A program made the translations under genes and the position numbers. 64,000 nt of DNA from Tsuneonella dongtanensis (GTDB lineage Bacteria > Pseudomonadota > Alphaproteobacteria > Sphingomonadales > Sphingomonadaceae): assembly GCF_001698205.1 (NCBI RefSeq), contig NZ_CP016591.1, positions 868,001 through 932,000 of the forward strand, written 5' to 3'. Shown here piece after piece: positions 37,077 to 46,258 of this stretch. The notes below the pieces were generated by a model that saw only the letters and a program-made list of their open reading frames with translations, searched no databases and had not been told where the DNA came from. Numbering within the stretch: the first letter of the stretch is position 1; each line of letters opens with the position of its first letter.

Positions 37077-37801
37077 CCGACTATCGACTTGTCTCCGCCG
37101 GCCTCAGCGACCCCGGTCTGAAACGCGAGCGGAATGAAGATTCGGTGCACGTCGACGACGAGCAGTGCTTCTTCCTCGTGGCCGACGGAATGGGCGGTCA
37201 CGAGAACGGGGCGCTCGCTTCGCAGACCGCGGTGCAGGGATTCAGGGCGCTTCGCCTCCCCGACGACTTCGAGGAGGCCATTCGCGCCGCCGCCCTTCGG
37301 ATGCACGAGGTAAACGACCGGCTCGTCCGGATGCGGGAAGAAACGAATGTCTCGCAAATGGGCACGACCGCCGTTGCCTTGCTCGTCCGTGGTCATCGCT
37401 TTGCAGTCGTGTGGGTGGGTGACAGCCGCGCCTACATCTTGCGGCGGGGGGGCTTGTTCCAGTTGAGTACCGACCATACGCACGTGCAGGATCTGGTGGA
37501 TCAGGGTATCCTGTCTTCATTCGAGGCCAAGGACCATCCGATGGGGCACGTACTGACCCGGGCCCTGGGAGTGCAAGAGACCGTGCAGGTCGACATCGTG
37601 GAGGATACGATCGAGCCCGGAGACCGATTCCTGCTTTGTAGCGACGGGCTTTCCGGTCCGGTTCCCGAGGACGTGATCCGAGAGCTCGTTGCCGAGGGCG
37701 CTCCTGAATACGCGGTGGGCATGCTGATCAAGGCGGCGCACGCCAACGGCGCGCCGGACAACGTGACGGCGATCGTCGTCGAGGCTCGGGACCTCGCATG
37801 A
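37073..37801 (+). CDS. pppA: PP2C-type serine/threonine phosphatase PppA
   Basis: This 242-residue PPM phosphatase has the metal-binding motifs RNEDS, VADGMGGHENG, GTTAVALLV, VGDSRAYILR, SDGLSGPV and ANGAPDNVTAIVV. It reverses phosphorylation by PpkA in T6SS regulation. It overlaps both neighbours by ATGA, so kinase and phosphatase should be made together. Confidence 0.94.
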   Translation: MTDYRLVSAGLSDPGLKRERNEDSVHVDDEQCFFLVADGMGGHENGALASQTAVQGFRALRLPDDFEEAIRAAALRMHEVNDRLVRMREETNVSQMGTTAVALLVRGHRFAVVWVGDSRAYILRRGGLFQLSTDHTHVQDLVDQGILSSFEAKDHPMGHVLTRALGVQETVQVDIVEDTIEPGDRFLLCSDGLSGPVPEDVIRELVAEGAPEYAVGMLIKAAHANGAPDNVTAIVVEARDLA

Positions 37802-39924
37802 GCGACGACGACAAGAAGGATGACGACCGCACCGTTTTCCAGCCACCACCCGGTAACGAGGGCGGGAGCGATCCGTTCGGGCTGCCGCGGGATGGCGCGG
37901 GCCCGTCCGCGCCTCCTCCCGAGCAGGCCCCTTACTCCGCTCCGGCCAACCCCGTCCCACCGTTCCCAGGGAGCGTCAGCGAAGGTCCGCCTGCGCCGGC
38001 TGGAGGCGGGTTTCCGCCGGTACCGCCTGCGCAATCGCCCGATCCGTTTGCGCCGATAACCCCGCCGCCCCAGCCCGCGATGCCTTCGGCACCTGCCGGG
38101 CAGATCGCGGTCGGCGATGTCCTGAGCGGGATTTACCGGATCACGCGCTTCATCGCCCGCGGGGGAATGGGCGAAGTCTATGAAGGCGTAAACATCCACT
38201 CGGCGGGAGAACGGGTGGCGATCAAGGTCATCCTTTCAAACCTGGCCTCCGACGAACTCGTCATGGCGATGTTTGCGAAGGAGGCGGCGACGCTGACCCG
38301 CCTTCATCACGAAGCCATCGTGCCGTACCGGCTTGCAGCGCGAGATGCGTACGGCCGGCCCTTCATCGTAACCGAGTACGTCGACGGACCTAGCCTCGAG
38401 GAGCGTCTCGGCCAGCTCCGCCTGACCGACGACCAGTTCGGCGCGCTGACCCGGCGGCTTGCCCGCGGTCTCGGCGCCGCGCACTGGCTGGGCGCAATTC
38501 ACCGCGACATCGCGCCCGACAACATCCTGCTTGTTGATGGTGACCCCGAACAGCCGAAGATCATCGATTTCGGCATTGCGCGGGATGCGCGCGAGCAGAC
38601 CAAGACGATCGTCGGAGACGGGTTCGCCGGTAAGCTCAAGTACGTCGCCCCTGAGCAATTGGGCGAGTACGGCCGGAACATCGGGCCGTGGACCGATCTC
38701 TACAGTCTCGCCCTCACGCTTCTTGCAGTCGCCAGCGGGCGGCACACCGATATGGGCGGATCGATCGCCGATGCGGTGCGCAAGCGCATGTCGGTGCCCG
38801 ATCTCTCGGCCATTCCGGCGCGCTATCGCCAGGCCTTCGAGCGGGCGTTGCAACCTGACCCCGCCTTGCGGCCCCAGACGATGAGCGATTTCATCGCCCT
38901 GCTTCACGAAGCGGAGGGTCGCGAAGGCACCGGCTTCCTCCCGATCGAAGATCGCCCCCGCACGCAGCGACCGACCGCCATTCCCGAAAAGCAGAATGCC
39001 GCGCGATTGAGCCCGCTCTCGAGATTGCCGGGTGGGAAGTGGGCCGCGATCGGGGCGATCGGTGCTCTCGTATTGCTGCTGGGGGTCGTCGGGATAGTCC
39101 TGGCCACCTCCAGTGAAGAAGACGAACCCCTGCGTCGCGCTGATCAATCCGGGCAAGACGATGGAGCCTCTTCCGGCTCGCTCGAGCCAGGTTCGCAGGC
39201 TTTCGCAGTACTGGCCGCCTCGCTCGCGCAGTCTCCGCCGTGCTCCTGGCTTACTTTCGACGGGGCCGATTCCACCACGGCCCGCTTCGTTGGCGGGGCG
39301 GGCAATCCGGCTGCTGCGCAATCGACGATACTTGACGGGCTCGCCGGCAAGGGCGCGGGCAACGTATCGCTCGACATGGCCGATGCGATCGGTTTCGAAC
39401 CTGCGCTTTGCGGTGCGATTGATGCCTTTCGGGAATTCCGAGCGCCGGAGGATCTCGTTTCTTCGCCGCAACGGAGCTACGAGGCCGAGCAACAGGCCAT
39501 CCCGCTCACCAGCGGCGGCAGTCTCGGGCCGGGCATGTACGCCAAGCCGCTCATCCGGGTGAACGGCCTACGCGCGGGCGAAGAGGTCGTCCTCCTCCAG
39601 ATCATGAACGGCAAGATTTCGCCGCTGTTTGCCAGCAGGTCGGAGGGAGAGGAAATCGTCGGGCTGCTTGCGGGCACTGCGACTGCTGACGGATTCGAAA
39701 TGCCGTTTCCCGCCGAGTTCGACGGGCCCACGAGGGAAAGTTATGGTATCGCGGTAATCGTGGGCCAGGGCCCGTTCCCGCCGGCTCTTTTCGGCAATCC
39801 CAACCTCGACGAGGCGACCCCTATCGATTCTTCGTGGCCCGATCGGTTTCGTTCGGAAGCGCGCACCAGGGGGTGGCGCACCGACATATTCTGGTTTTCG
39901 GTAACCGACGAGACCCCGGGCTGA
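37798..39924 (+). CDS. ppkA: Serine/threonine kinase PpkA
   Basis: This is a 708-residue Hanks-type kinase. A Pro-rich disordered N-terminus (1-100) has Thr12 in RTVFQP and two DPF motifs. The kinase domain (about 107-375) has GRGGMGEV-type loop, the VAIK lysine, HRDIAPDN with Asp237, DFG at 257-259 and APEQ. A transmembrane helix near 415-437 leads to a periplasmic domain of about 260 residues with two cysteines. PpkA activates T6SS assembly by phosphorylating TssL or Fha in other species. The gene converges on tagH with only 3 bp between. Confidence 0.94.
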   Translation: MSDDDKKDDDRTVFQPPPGNEGGSDPFGLPRDGAGPSAPPPEQAPYSAPANPVPPFPGSVSEGPPAPAGGGFPPVPPAQSPDPFAPITPPPQPAMPSAPAGQIAVGDVLSGIYRITRFIARGGMGEVYEGVNIHSAGERVAIKVILSNLASDELVMAMFAKEAATLTRLHHEAIVPYRLAARDAYGRPFIVTEYVDGPSLEERLGQLRLTDDQFGALTRRLARGLGAAHWLGAIHRDIAPDNILLVDGDPEQPKIIDFGIARDAREQTKTIVGDGFAGKLKYVAPEQLGEYGRNIGPWTDLYSLALTLLAVASGRHTDMGGSIADAVRKRMSVPDLSAIPARYRQAFERALQPDPALRPQTMSDFIALLHEAEGREGTGFLPIEDRPRTQRPTAIPEKQNAARLSPLSRLPGGKWAAIGAIGALVLLLGVVGIVLATSSEEDEPLRRADQSGQDDGASSGSLEPGSQAFAVLAASLAQSPPCSWLTFDGADSTTARFVGGAGNPAAAQSTILDGLAGKGAGNVSLDMADAIGFEPALCGAIDAFREFRAPEDLVSSPQRSYEAEQQAIPLTSGGSLGPGMYAKPLIRVNGLRAGEEVVLLQIMNGKISPLFASRSEGEEIVGLLAGTATADGFEMPFPAEFDGPTRESYGIAVIVGQGPFPPALFGNPNLDEATPIDSSWPDRFRSEARTRGWRTDIFWFSVTDETPG

Positions 39925-39927
39925 CGT

Positions 39928-41547
39928 TCAATTCCCGCGCGCGGCGTCTTCGTAAGCCTGGCGAAATTCCTTGGAGAATATGTCGAGAAACGCTTCGGCC
40001 GAACCCTCGGCTACGCCGCTGAACTGCTTCTCATAAGCGCGCCACAGTGCGGCTTCGCGCTGACCCGGTACAATCTTCTCAAGAACTCCTGCTTCGCCCG
40101 CGCGCGCCTTGATCGCGGTCGGCGAGAACCGTTGTAGTGTCGCGCGAAGCGCCCCCTGCATGGCCCGCAAGGTCGCAATCTGGTGAGCCTGGAGGTCGCG
40201 ATAGGAATCTTCGATCGCGCTGTCGGCCTCCATGTAACCCTGCATCGCGGGGTTCATCATCATCTGAAGGGCCTGTTCCACGTTGCGCGCGAACTTGAGC
40301 GGATTGTTGCCTTCGAAGCGAAGCTGCGTTGCGCTCGCGCCCATCTCGTCCTTGGCGCGTGCGCGTGCCTCCAGCAGGATCATCAATCCGGCGAGCAGGC
40401 GCCGGAGCATCCGGCCCGCGCGAGCCGCCGCGACCTCGGGGCTTTCGGTCAGGCTGGTCGATGAAATGCCGAGCGCGGCGATCAGTTCGCGATAGGCAGC
40501 TTCGGGTAGCGCATGGGCCGGCTGCTGAGGCGGCGCCGCGCCTGGATGGGCGACGGATGGCGGTGCGGGCGGCGCTGCGGCGCCGGCCTGTGCGGGCCAT
40601 GCTTCGTTGGCGGCGGATGGCAGTGGCTGCGCGAGTGCGCGCGTCGCGAGACTGGGCGCCGGAGCAGGGGTTGGCATCGGCGGCGGAGCCGGGGAGGGGG
40701 CCGGTGACGCCGGCAGTGCGGATGGTAGCGGAGCGAACGGGTCGCGCTCCGCGGGCGCCTGCTCGCGCGGATTGATCGGGCCGCCGAATGGGTCGGGAGC
40801 CGGTGCGCTCGGTGCGCCAAACGGATTGCCTGTCGGAGCTGGCGCTGCTCCCGCGGCAGTGAAGGGATCGCTCGTGGACGGCATAGCTGCCGAAGCGGAA
40901 TCGCCCGGCACCGCAAAGGGATCGAAGCCCGGCGCGACGTCCCAAGCCGCGCTGGTCCAGTCGACCTTGTGATTGTCCGTCAGCGAATTGAAAATCTGGT
41001 CGGCAGAGGGGCCCCCGGCGCCGCCACCGGCACGGTCGGCCCAGGCCGATACGTCTTCCCGTAGCGCTCCGGGCATGTCCCAGCTTGCGGCGGCCGAGGG
41101 GGCGAAGGGATCGTGTGCGGCGGCGGCAGGGGGCTGGGACCCACCCGGAAAGTCGTCCCAGTCGCTCCATGCCGGACCGTTCGCAGCCTGCGCGCTTGCA
41201 GCGTTCTCGGCATCGAATTGCGCGCGCGCTTCACCGCTCAGGCGGGCCTCGACCTCGAAAGGCCCTAACCGAAACCGTTCGCCATGACGGATCTTGTGCG
41301 GTCCGCTCATACGGTCGGGCTCATTGCCCAGGAATGTGCCGTTCGTGCTGACGTCGATCAGCATATAGCTGCCATCCCGAAACTGGATTTCGCAGTGACG
41401 GCTCGAGAGAACCCTCGCGTCGTCCGGGAGCGGCCATTCGCAGGTTTGGGCGCGGCCGATGATCGCGCCGCGCTGGTGCAGCACGAGTTCGCGCGGCGAA
41501 CCGTTCTCGAGTCGGTCCCTATTGGTAATCGTCAGGGTCAGCGTCAT
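39928..41547 (-). CDS. tagH: T6SS FHA-domain protein Fha/TagH
   Basis: This is a 539-residue protein. The N-terminal FHA domain (about 20-100) keeps the phosphothreonine-binding residues Arg32, the SSRH stretch at 48-51 and Asn69 in STNGT. A long Pro/Ala-rich linker (120-345) carries six [DN]PF motifs. The C-terminal TagH domain (about 350-535) has the AARAGRMLRRLLAGLMILLE helix and NNPLKFARN. Fha reads the phosphothreonine made by PpkA and promotes assembly. The ATG overlaps the upstream gene (ATGA). Confidence 0.93.
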   Translation of the reverse strand: MTLTLTITNRDRLENGSPRELVLHQRGAIIGRAQTCEWPLPDDARVLSSRHCEIQFRDGSYMLIDVSTNGTFLGNEPDRMSGPHKIRHGERFRLGPFEVEARLSGEARAQFDAENAASAQAANGPAWSDWDDFPGGSQPPAAAAHDPFAPSAAASWDMPGALREDVSAWADRAGGGAGGPSADQIFNSLTDNHKVDWTSAAWDVAPGFDPFAVPGDSASAAMPSTSDPFTAAGAAPAPTGNPFGAPSAPAPDPFGGPINPREQAPAERDPFAPLPSALPASPAPSPAPPPMPTPAPAPSLATRALAQPLPSAANEAWPAQAGAAAPPAPPSVAHPGAAPPQQPAHALPEAAYRELIAALGISSTSLTESPEVAAARAGRMLRRLLAGLMILLEARARAKDEMGASATQLRFEGNNPLKFARNVEQALQMMMNPAMQGYMEADSAIEDSYRDLQAHQIATLRAMQGALRATLQRFSPTAIKARAGEAGVLEKIVPGQREAALWRAYEKQFSGVAEGSAEAFLDIFSKEFRQAYEDAARGN

Positions 41548-42119
41548 GTGCGGGTAAGCGCCTCGCGTCCCTTGATCGCAACCTGGTTGCCGAGGTCGAG
41601 TGCCCTCGCGAGAACCCCTTCATCGGCTGGCAAACGTTCCACCGCGGCAGACTGGAGGGCTGCGGCAGCAAGATGAGCCGCAACGGCCGGATTGGCGGTG
41701 ACGGCTTCCAGATCATCGGGTGCGATCGAGCCTCCCGAAAAAAAGACGGCGAGGCCAAGAAGGGTTTCGGGCCATTCCGGATTGGCGGTCTCGGCGAGCG
41801 CGTAAACGGCGCGGCGGTTGATGTCGTCCGGCTCGTCCACCCATCGGCGCGCAGCATCGAGTATCAGCCGGCGCGTGCGGAAGTCGGGATTATCCTCCGA
41901 CGGGTTGGGCAGGGCAGCTGCGACCCAGGCGATCGCCTCGTGCCGAGGCAGGAACGAGGCCATCACGAGTGCCGCGAGGTCTGCGCGGCCTTCGCTCCGC
42001 AGGCTCTCGAAGAAGGCCTGAGGCGCCACGCCGGGGGCAGGCCACGAAGCGGGGTGCAGGCCAGCCTCCTCGGCCACCTGCCTCGCGTCGTTCCAAAGCA
42101 CGATCGTCCAGTCGCTCAT
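41544..42119 (-). CDS. Uncharacterised T6SS-cluster protein (DUF6931-like)
   Basis: This 191-residue, mostly helical, acidic protein has no signal or membrane segment. Recognisable stretches are WVAAALP, RRLILDAARRWVDEPDDINRRA and WPETLLGLAVFFSGGS. It sits between vgrG and tagH on the same strand and is coupled to tagH (ATGA). Proteins of this size and position are found beside Fha in some alphaproteobacterial systems; the DUF6931 label is from memory and should be treated as tentative. A scaffold or adaptor role is inference. Confidence 0.7.
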   Translation of the reverse strand: MSDWTIVLWNDARQVAEEAGLHPASWPAPGVAPQAFFESLRSEGRADLAALVMASFLPRHEAIAWVAAALPNPSEDNPDFRTRRLILDAARRWVDEPDDINRRAVYALAETANPEWPETLLGLAVFFSGGSIAPDDLEAVTANPAVAAHLAAAALQSAAVERLPADEGVLARALDLGNQVAIKGREALTRT

Positions 42120-42153
42120 TGCGTCCCTGCCTGCACCGCGGGCAACCCCGGCG

Positions 42154-44142
42154 TCAATTGATCTTGATGAGCGCAGCTTGCTCGGTGAGGATTCCCCCCG
42201 CCTTGACCTCGGTCATCGCCTTGCCGTCGACCTTGATCATCGGCGAGGTGAGCGTCGCATTGGCCGGCGTGAGCTTGAGCGAGGTGCCGCCGACCTTGAG
42301 CTCGATCGATTGCATCGCCTCGATCAGGACTTTGCCGAGGCTCGTCTTGATGGTGAGGTTGCCCTGCTTGATCGTCAGTTCGTCGTTGCCCTGCTTGATC
42401 TCGGTCGTGCGGTTGCCCTGGGTGATGGTGTTCTTCTCGTTGAGTTTCAGGACATAGGTCCTGTTCCCATCGATCGTGACCTTCTCGTCCTTCTTGACGT
42501 ATCGCTCGCGGTTGCGGCCTACCTTGAGTTGTTCGTCGTGCCCGACGTGCTTCGAAGTGTCGAACCTGACCCGGACGTTCATGTCCCGCTCGGCGTGCAG
42601 GAACACCTCTTCCTTGCCGCCCTTGTCCTCGAAGCGCAGCTCGTTGGCCTTGGGTTCGCCGGTGTCGAGCTTCTCGGTTTCGGGATAGGAGTCCTGCTTG
42701 CCGTAAGTCAGCGTGCGCCAGAGCGCGATCGTCTTGTTCGCCGGCAGCGGGTAGACCGGCATGTGTTCCTTGTTGAAGACGCGCCCTGTCACCACGGGGC
42801 GGTCGGGGTCGCCATGAAGGAAGTCGACCAGGACCTCGTGTCCGACTCGCGGGAGGATGACGTTACCCAGCCCGCCCGTTTGCGATACGCGAATCCAGCA
42901 GGTCGACTTCTCGTCGGGGGTGCCGGTGCGATCCCAGTGGAAGCGAACCTTTACGCGGCCGAATTCGTCGGTGAAGATCGTCTCGCCGCTTGGTCCAGTG
43001 ACGATGGCCGATTCGAGCCCAACGACACGCGGTTTCGGCGTCTTGAGCGGCGCACGGAATTGGGTGCTGGCAGGGATGGCGACGAGGTGGACCTGATCCT
43101 CGTCGCGCTGACCTGTCCCGGACCGATAGCTCTGCGACTGCAGCTGGTGCAGGGTCGAGACGATCATGTATTCGGCATTGAAGCGGTCGTTCGGGTGGTT
43201 CGACAGCTTGAAGGTCGTGCCCACCGTCAGCCCTTTGGCAGTCGCCTCGGTCGAATATGATCGACGCTGCGCCCGCAACTGGTCGAGCCGCGCCTTGCTC
43301 AGGCGGCTACCCCTGCCTGGCTCGATGAACGGTCCGGGGTAATCGTAGAGCTCGATCTCGTCCTTGGGGTGTTCCTTTTCGCCGGTGGCTTCGCCCTCCA
43401 CCGGCTTGGTCGGTTTCTTGAAGTCGAAATCGCGCAGCGTCACGCGGTCGTGCGCACTGCTCGAAACCCGCTCCGTCCAGCTCTTGAGATAATGCTTTTC
43501 GCCCCAGGCCCCGGACACGCGGTAGGATTGACTGGCTTCGGCGGTCGGATTGAAGGCGAGCCCGCCGACCTTCGTTTCGCGGTGGTTGCTGGCCTTGTCG
43601 CAGATGACCAGCGTGTGCTTGTCCTCGGTGTGCTCGAAGAAATAATAGAGCCCTTCCTGCTCCATAATTCGCGAGATGAAATTGAAGTCGCTCTCGCCGT
43701 ACTGCACGCAATATTCGAACGGCTCGTAGGATTCCGAGATGCGCAGATCGTAGTCGCTGATTCCGGCGGCGGCGAAGACATCCTTGAGGATGTCGATCGC
43801 GGTCTTCTCTTGGAAGATCGCAAAGCCCTTGCGGCTGTCCATGAAGTGCATGAACGAGCGAAGCGACAGGTTGTAGTAGAACCCGTCGGACGTCTCGCGC
43901 AGGTAAACGGCCTCAACCAGGATGCCGTTGAAGTAGCGGACTTCTTCTTCATCCTCGAACACTGTGACCCCGACCGGCTCGCCGATGTGCGGCGCAAGGT
44001 CCAGCTCGCCGAGAGGGGCGGTGATCTGCAGTTCGATCTGGAACGGTTCGGAAAGCGATTCGTGCGCAGTCAGCGAAACGAACTCGACCTGTTCGCCGCC
44101 AAGATCGATTGCGAGTCTGGTCTCGCGAAAATTGTCGCTCAT
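42154..44142 (-). CDS. vgrG: T6SS spike protein VgrG (TssI)
   Basis: This is a 662-residue protein of standard VgrG length. The gp27-like part (1-380) contains YGESDFNFISRIMEQEGLYY. The gp5/OB region contains FTDEFGRVKVRFHWDR and STCWIRVSQ, then the NVILPRVGHEVLVDFLHGDP block. The C-terminal triple beta-helix has repeated NxTxxIKQGN-like units. There is no C-terminal effector extension. A second ATG at 44148 sits only 3 nt from GGGAG, so the chosen start is favoured. It is divergent from the ompA-like gene. Confidence 0.94.
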   Translation of the reverse strand: MSDNFRETRLAIDLGGEQVEFVSLTAHESLSEPFQIELQITAPLGELDLAPHIGEPVGVTVFEDEEEVRYFNGILVEAVYLRETSDGFYYNLSLRSFMHFMDSRKGFAIFQEKTAIDILKDVFAAAGISDYDLRISESYEPFEYCVQYGESDFNFISRIMEQEGLYYFFEHTEDKHTLVICDKASNHRETKVGGLAFNPTAEASQSYRVSGAWGEKHYLKSWTERVSSSAHDRVTLRDFDFKKPTKPVEGEATGEKEHPKDEIELYDYPGPFIEPGRGSRLSKARLDQLRAQRRSYSTEATAKGLTVGTTFKLSNHPNDRFNAEYMIVSTLHQLQSQSYRSGTGQRDEDQVHLVAIPASTQFRAPLKTPKPRVVGLESAIVTGPSGETIFTDEFGRVKVRFHWDRTGTPDEKSTCWIRVSQTGGLGNVILPRVGHEVLVDFLHGDPDRPVVTGRVFNKEHMPVYPLPANKTIALWRTLTYGKQDSYPETEKLDTGEPKANELRFEDKGGKEEVFLHAERDMNVRVRFDTSKHVGHDEQLKVGRNRERYVKKDEKVTIDGNRTYVLKLNEKNTITQGNRTTEIKQGNDELTIKQGNLTIKTSLGKVLIEAMQSIELKVGGTSLKLTPANATLTSPMIKVDGKAMTEVKAGGILTEQAALIKIN

Positions 44143-44369
44143 CGTCATCAGCTCCCGTCGTTCGCGCCCCGACGATCCAGCCACTCTTTTCGTTGTCGGC
44201 AACCTTGCCCGATTTGACACACCTGCCAAGGGGCCTGCTTGTCATCTGATAAACAAAATGTTACTGCAAGGCCAATAAGAGGGAATTGGTCTCCCAACAA
44301 TCAGGTCGCGACTGGGGCAGCAAGACGGGTTGGCCGTCATTTTGCGCGTGCCCTGCCTTGGAGGGTAAG
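44143..44369. promoter_or_regulatory. Divergent intergenic region between vgrG and the sheath operon
   Basis: These 227 bp separate two T6SS transcription units. The middle (about 44240-44282) is clearly AT-richer than the surroundings and contains TTGTCATCTGATAAACAAAA. I could not fit a convincing -35/-10 pair on either strand, so promoters are expected but not pinpointed. Confidence 0.4.
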
Positions 44370-45125
44370 ATGAAAGCCTGGTTCCTAGTTCTTCCCATTG
44401 CAGTCGCTACGCCGATGGCCGCATATGCGCAGTCGGTCGATGCCGAAGATGCGCGCGCAGCCGATCTGGCATGCCAGCTGGCTGGCCTGTGCGGTGATCT
44501 CGCGCAGGAAGAAGCCGATCGCGAGAAGCAGGGCATCGAGGATGTCGAAACGCGCGCGCTCCTGTCGATCGGCGCTCTGCGCGCCGCCAGCAAGGGCAAG
44601 ACGAGCGCGCCGAGCGCCGCGCCCGCTCCGCGCTCTGCGGCAAAGGCGGCGTCCGCTTCGCCCGCGAAGGCCGAAGTCGTCCGGACCGCCAAGCGCAACA
44701 CCGCCCGTCGCGTGGTCGCTGCGGCCCCTGTGTCTGGCCGAGCCGTCAGCGGCGCGGCCGCGGACGTGCCCGAATCGCTGGCCCGCCGCGCTCCGCTCTT
44801 CATCACCTTCGGCCTGAACTCGGCCAAGCTGACCAAGGAGTCGGCGGTGGAAGTCGCGAGCTTCGCGAAGGCGCTGGCCAAGATTTCGGCTTCCGGAATC
44901 AACACCCGCTACCGGATCGAGGGTCACACCGATGCGTCGGGCGATGCAGCGTTCAATCGCAAGCTTTCGGAAGATCGGGCTGCCGCGGTCCGTGCTGCCT
45001 TGCTTGCTCAGGGCGTCGAAGGCAACCGGATCGAAGTTGCCGGATATGGCAGCGATCAGCCTGTCGATGGTCTGGACAAGGCCAATCCGATCAACCGGCG
45101 CGTCGAGGCGGTGGAGATCAAGTAG
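44370..45125 (+). CDS. OmpA-family peptidoglycan-binding protein, T6SS-linked
   Basis: This is a 251-residue exported protein. A signal peptide (MKAWFLVLPIAVATPMAAYA) is followed by a short acidic helical region, an Ala/Lys-rich linker (about 85-150) and an OmpA-like domain (160-250: FITFGLNSAKLT, RIEGHTDASG, NRKLSEDRAAAV, INRRVEAVEI). GGAGGG precedes the ATG. As first gene of the sheath operon it may tether the machine to the wall, as TagL-like proteins do; that role is inferred. Confidence 0.85.
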   Translation: MKAWFLVLPIAVATPMAAYAQSVDAEDARAADLACQLAGLCGDLAQEEADREKQGIEDVETRALLSIGALRAASKGKTSAPSAAPAPRSAAKAASASPAKAEVVRTAKRNTARRVVAAAPVSGRAVSGAAADVPESLARRAPLFITFGLNSAKLTKESAVEVASFAKALAKISASGINTRYRIEGHTDASGDAAFNRKLSEDRAAAVRAALLAQGVEGNRIEVAGYGSDQPVDGLDKANPINRRVEAVEIK

Positions 45126-45149
45126 CGGTCTCGATCGCCGGGGGGCGCA

Positions 45150-46184
45150 GTGAAGACGCTTGAAGAATTGCTGGCACCGGTCGCGGGCGATGCTCCGACC
45201 GGGCCGGACATGGACGAGAGTGCCGAGTTCGATCGGCTGCGCACGGCCTTCGATGTCAACTTTCCGCTCGATGCGAAGGTAATCGAGCCGGAGGAAGGCG
45301 TGCCGCCGCCGCCGGCTGTCGACTGGGAAGAGCTGCGCGATGAAATCGAGGCGCTGTCGGACCAGACCAAGGACTTGTTCCTGGCGGTATCCTACGCGCG
45401 CTGCGGACTCGTCATCGGCGATCTGGAGACCGTCGAGCGCGGCCTGATGTTCTCTGCCGGACTGCTCGAATCGTACTGGGAGGCAGTCAACCCTCCGATC
45501 GACGGGGTCATGGGTTATCCCGGTCGTGCCGGCATATTCGAGAACCTGGCGCAGCGCGGTGCGTTCGGCATTCCGCTCCTTGGCATGGCGGTGATTCGCG
45601 ATGGCAGGATGGCGCTGACTGCCGAACAACTCACCGATGCTGCCGAAAACGGCGGTTCGTCGGACCATTTCGCGAACGTCAAGCGCGTGCTCGATTCATG
45701 GGATGACGAACGCAAGGGTGCCCTTGCGGACCAGTTTGCCTCGATGCTCGATGCCGTCGCGCGGATCGATCGTTCGATGAAGGAGCACGCCGAAGGCGGC
45801 GGCGCGCCCGATTTCAGCACCACGCGCGATACGATCGAGGTGGTGCGCGATGCCTTCCTCTCGCTCGCCGGTCTTTCCCAGGCCGATTCGGCGGGTGAAG
45901 GCGGGGGCGAACCGGCAGAAGACGGGTCGGACGAGGCCGCCGACGAATCCGCAGCGGGGCCCGGTCTCAGCGGAAAGGTCCGCTCACGCGACGATGTGCT
46001 TCGCGCACTGACCGAGATCGAGCAGTATTACGCCCGCGCCGAGCCCGGCCACCCGGTCAAGGTCGCCGCGGCACGCCTGCGCGGCTGGGTGAAGATGGAT
46101 TTCATGGCGATCCTGGAAGATATCGTCCCGAACAGCGTGGATGACGCGAAAAACGTTTTGCTTGAACGTCGTAACGTGGAATGA
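45150..46184 (+). CDS. tssA: T6SS baseplate/cap protein TssA
   Basis: This 344-residue protein has an N-terminal ImpA_N domain (LEELLAPVAGDAPTGPD, WEELRDEIEALSDQTKD, YWEAVNPPID). An acidic linker (about 250-275) is followed by a C-terminal helical segment (REDVLRALTEIEQYYARAEPGHPV-like, VKMDFMAILEDIVPN). TssA guides sheath polymerisation. It uses a GTG start preceded by a GGGGGG tract. The ImpA-type ending places it with the shorter TssA proteins. Confidence 0.93.
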   Translation: MKTLEELLAPVAGDAPTGPDMDESAEFDRLRTAFDVNFPLDAKVIEPEEGVPPPPAVDWEELRDEIEALSDQTKDLFLAVSYARCGLVIGDLETVERGLMFSAGLLESYWEAVNPPIDGVMGYPGRAGIFENLAQRGAFGIPLLGMAVIRDGRMALTAEQLTDAAENGGSSDHFANVKRVLDSWDDERKGALADQFASMLDAVARIDRSMKEHAEGGGAPDFSTTRDTIEVVRDAFLSLAGLSQADSAGEGGGEPAEDGSDEAADESAAGPGLSGKVRSRDDVLRALTEIEQYYARAEPGHPVKVAAARLRGWVKMDFMAILEDIVPNSVDDAKNVLLERRNVE

Positions 46185-46258
46185 AGTGAATCGAGGTTGC
46201 GGGCCCGCAAGGCTCGCATGGTGGGCGCAACGCGCGCTCCTAGGTTGGGGGAAGTGAA

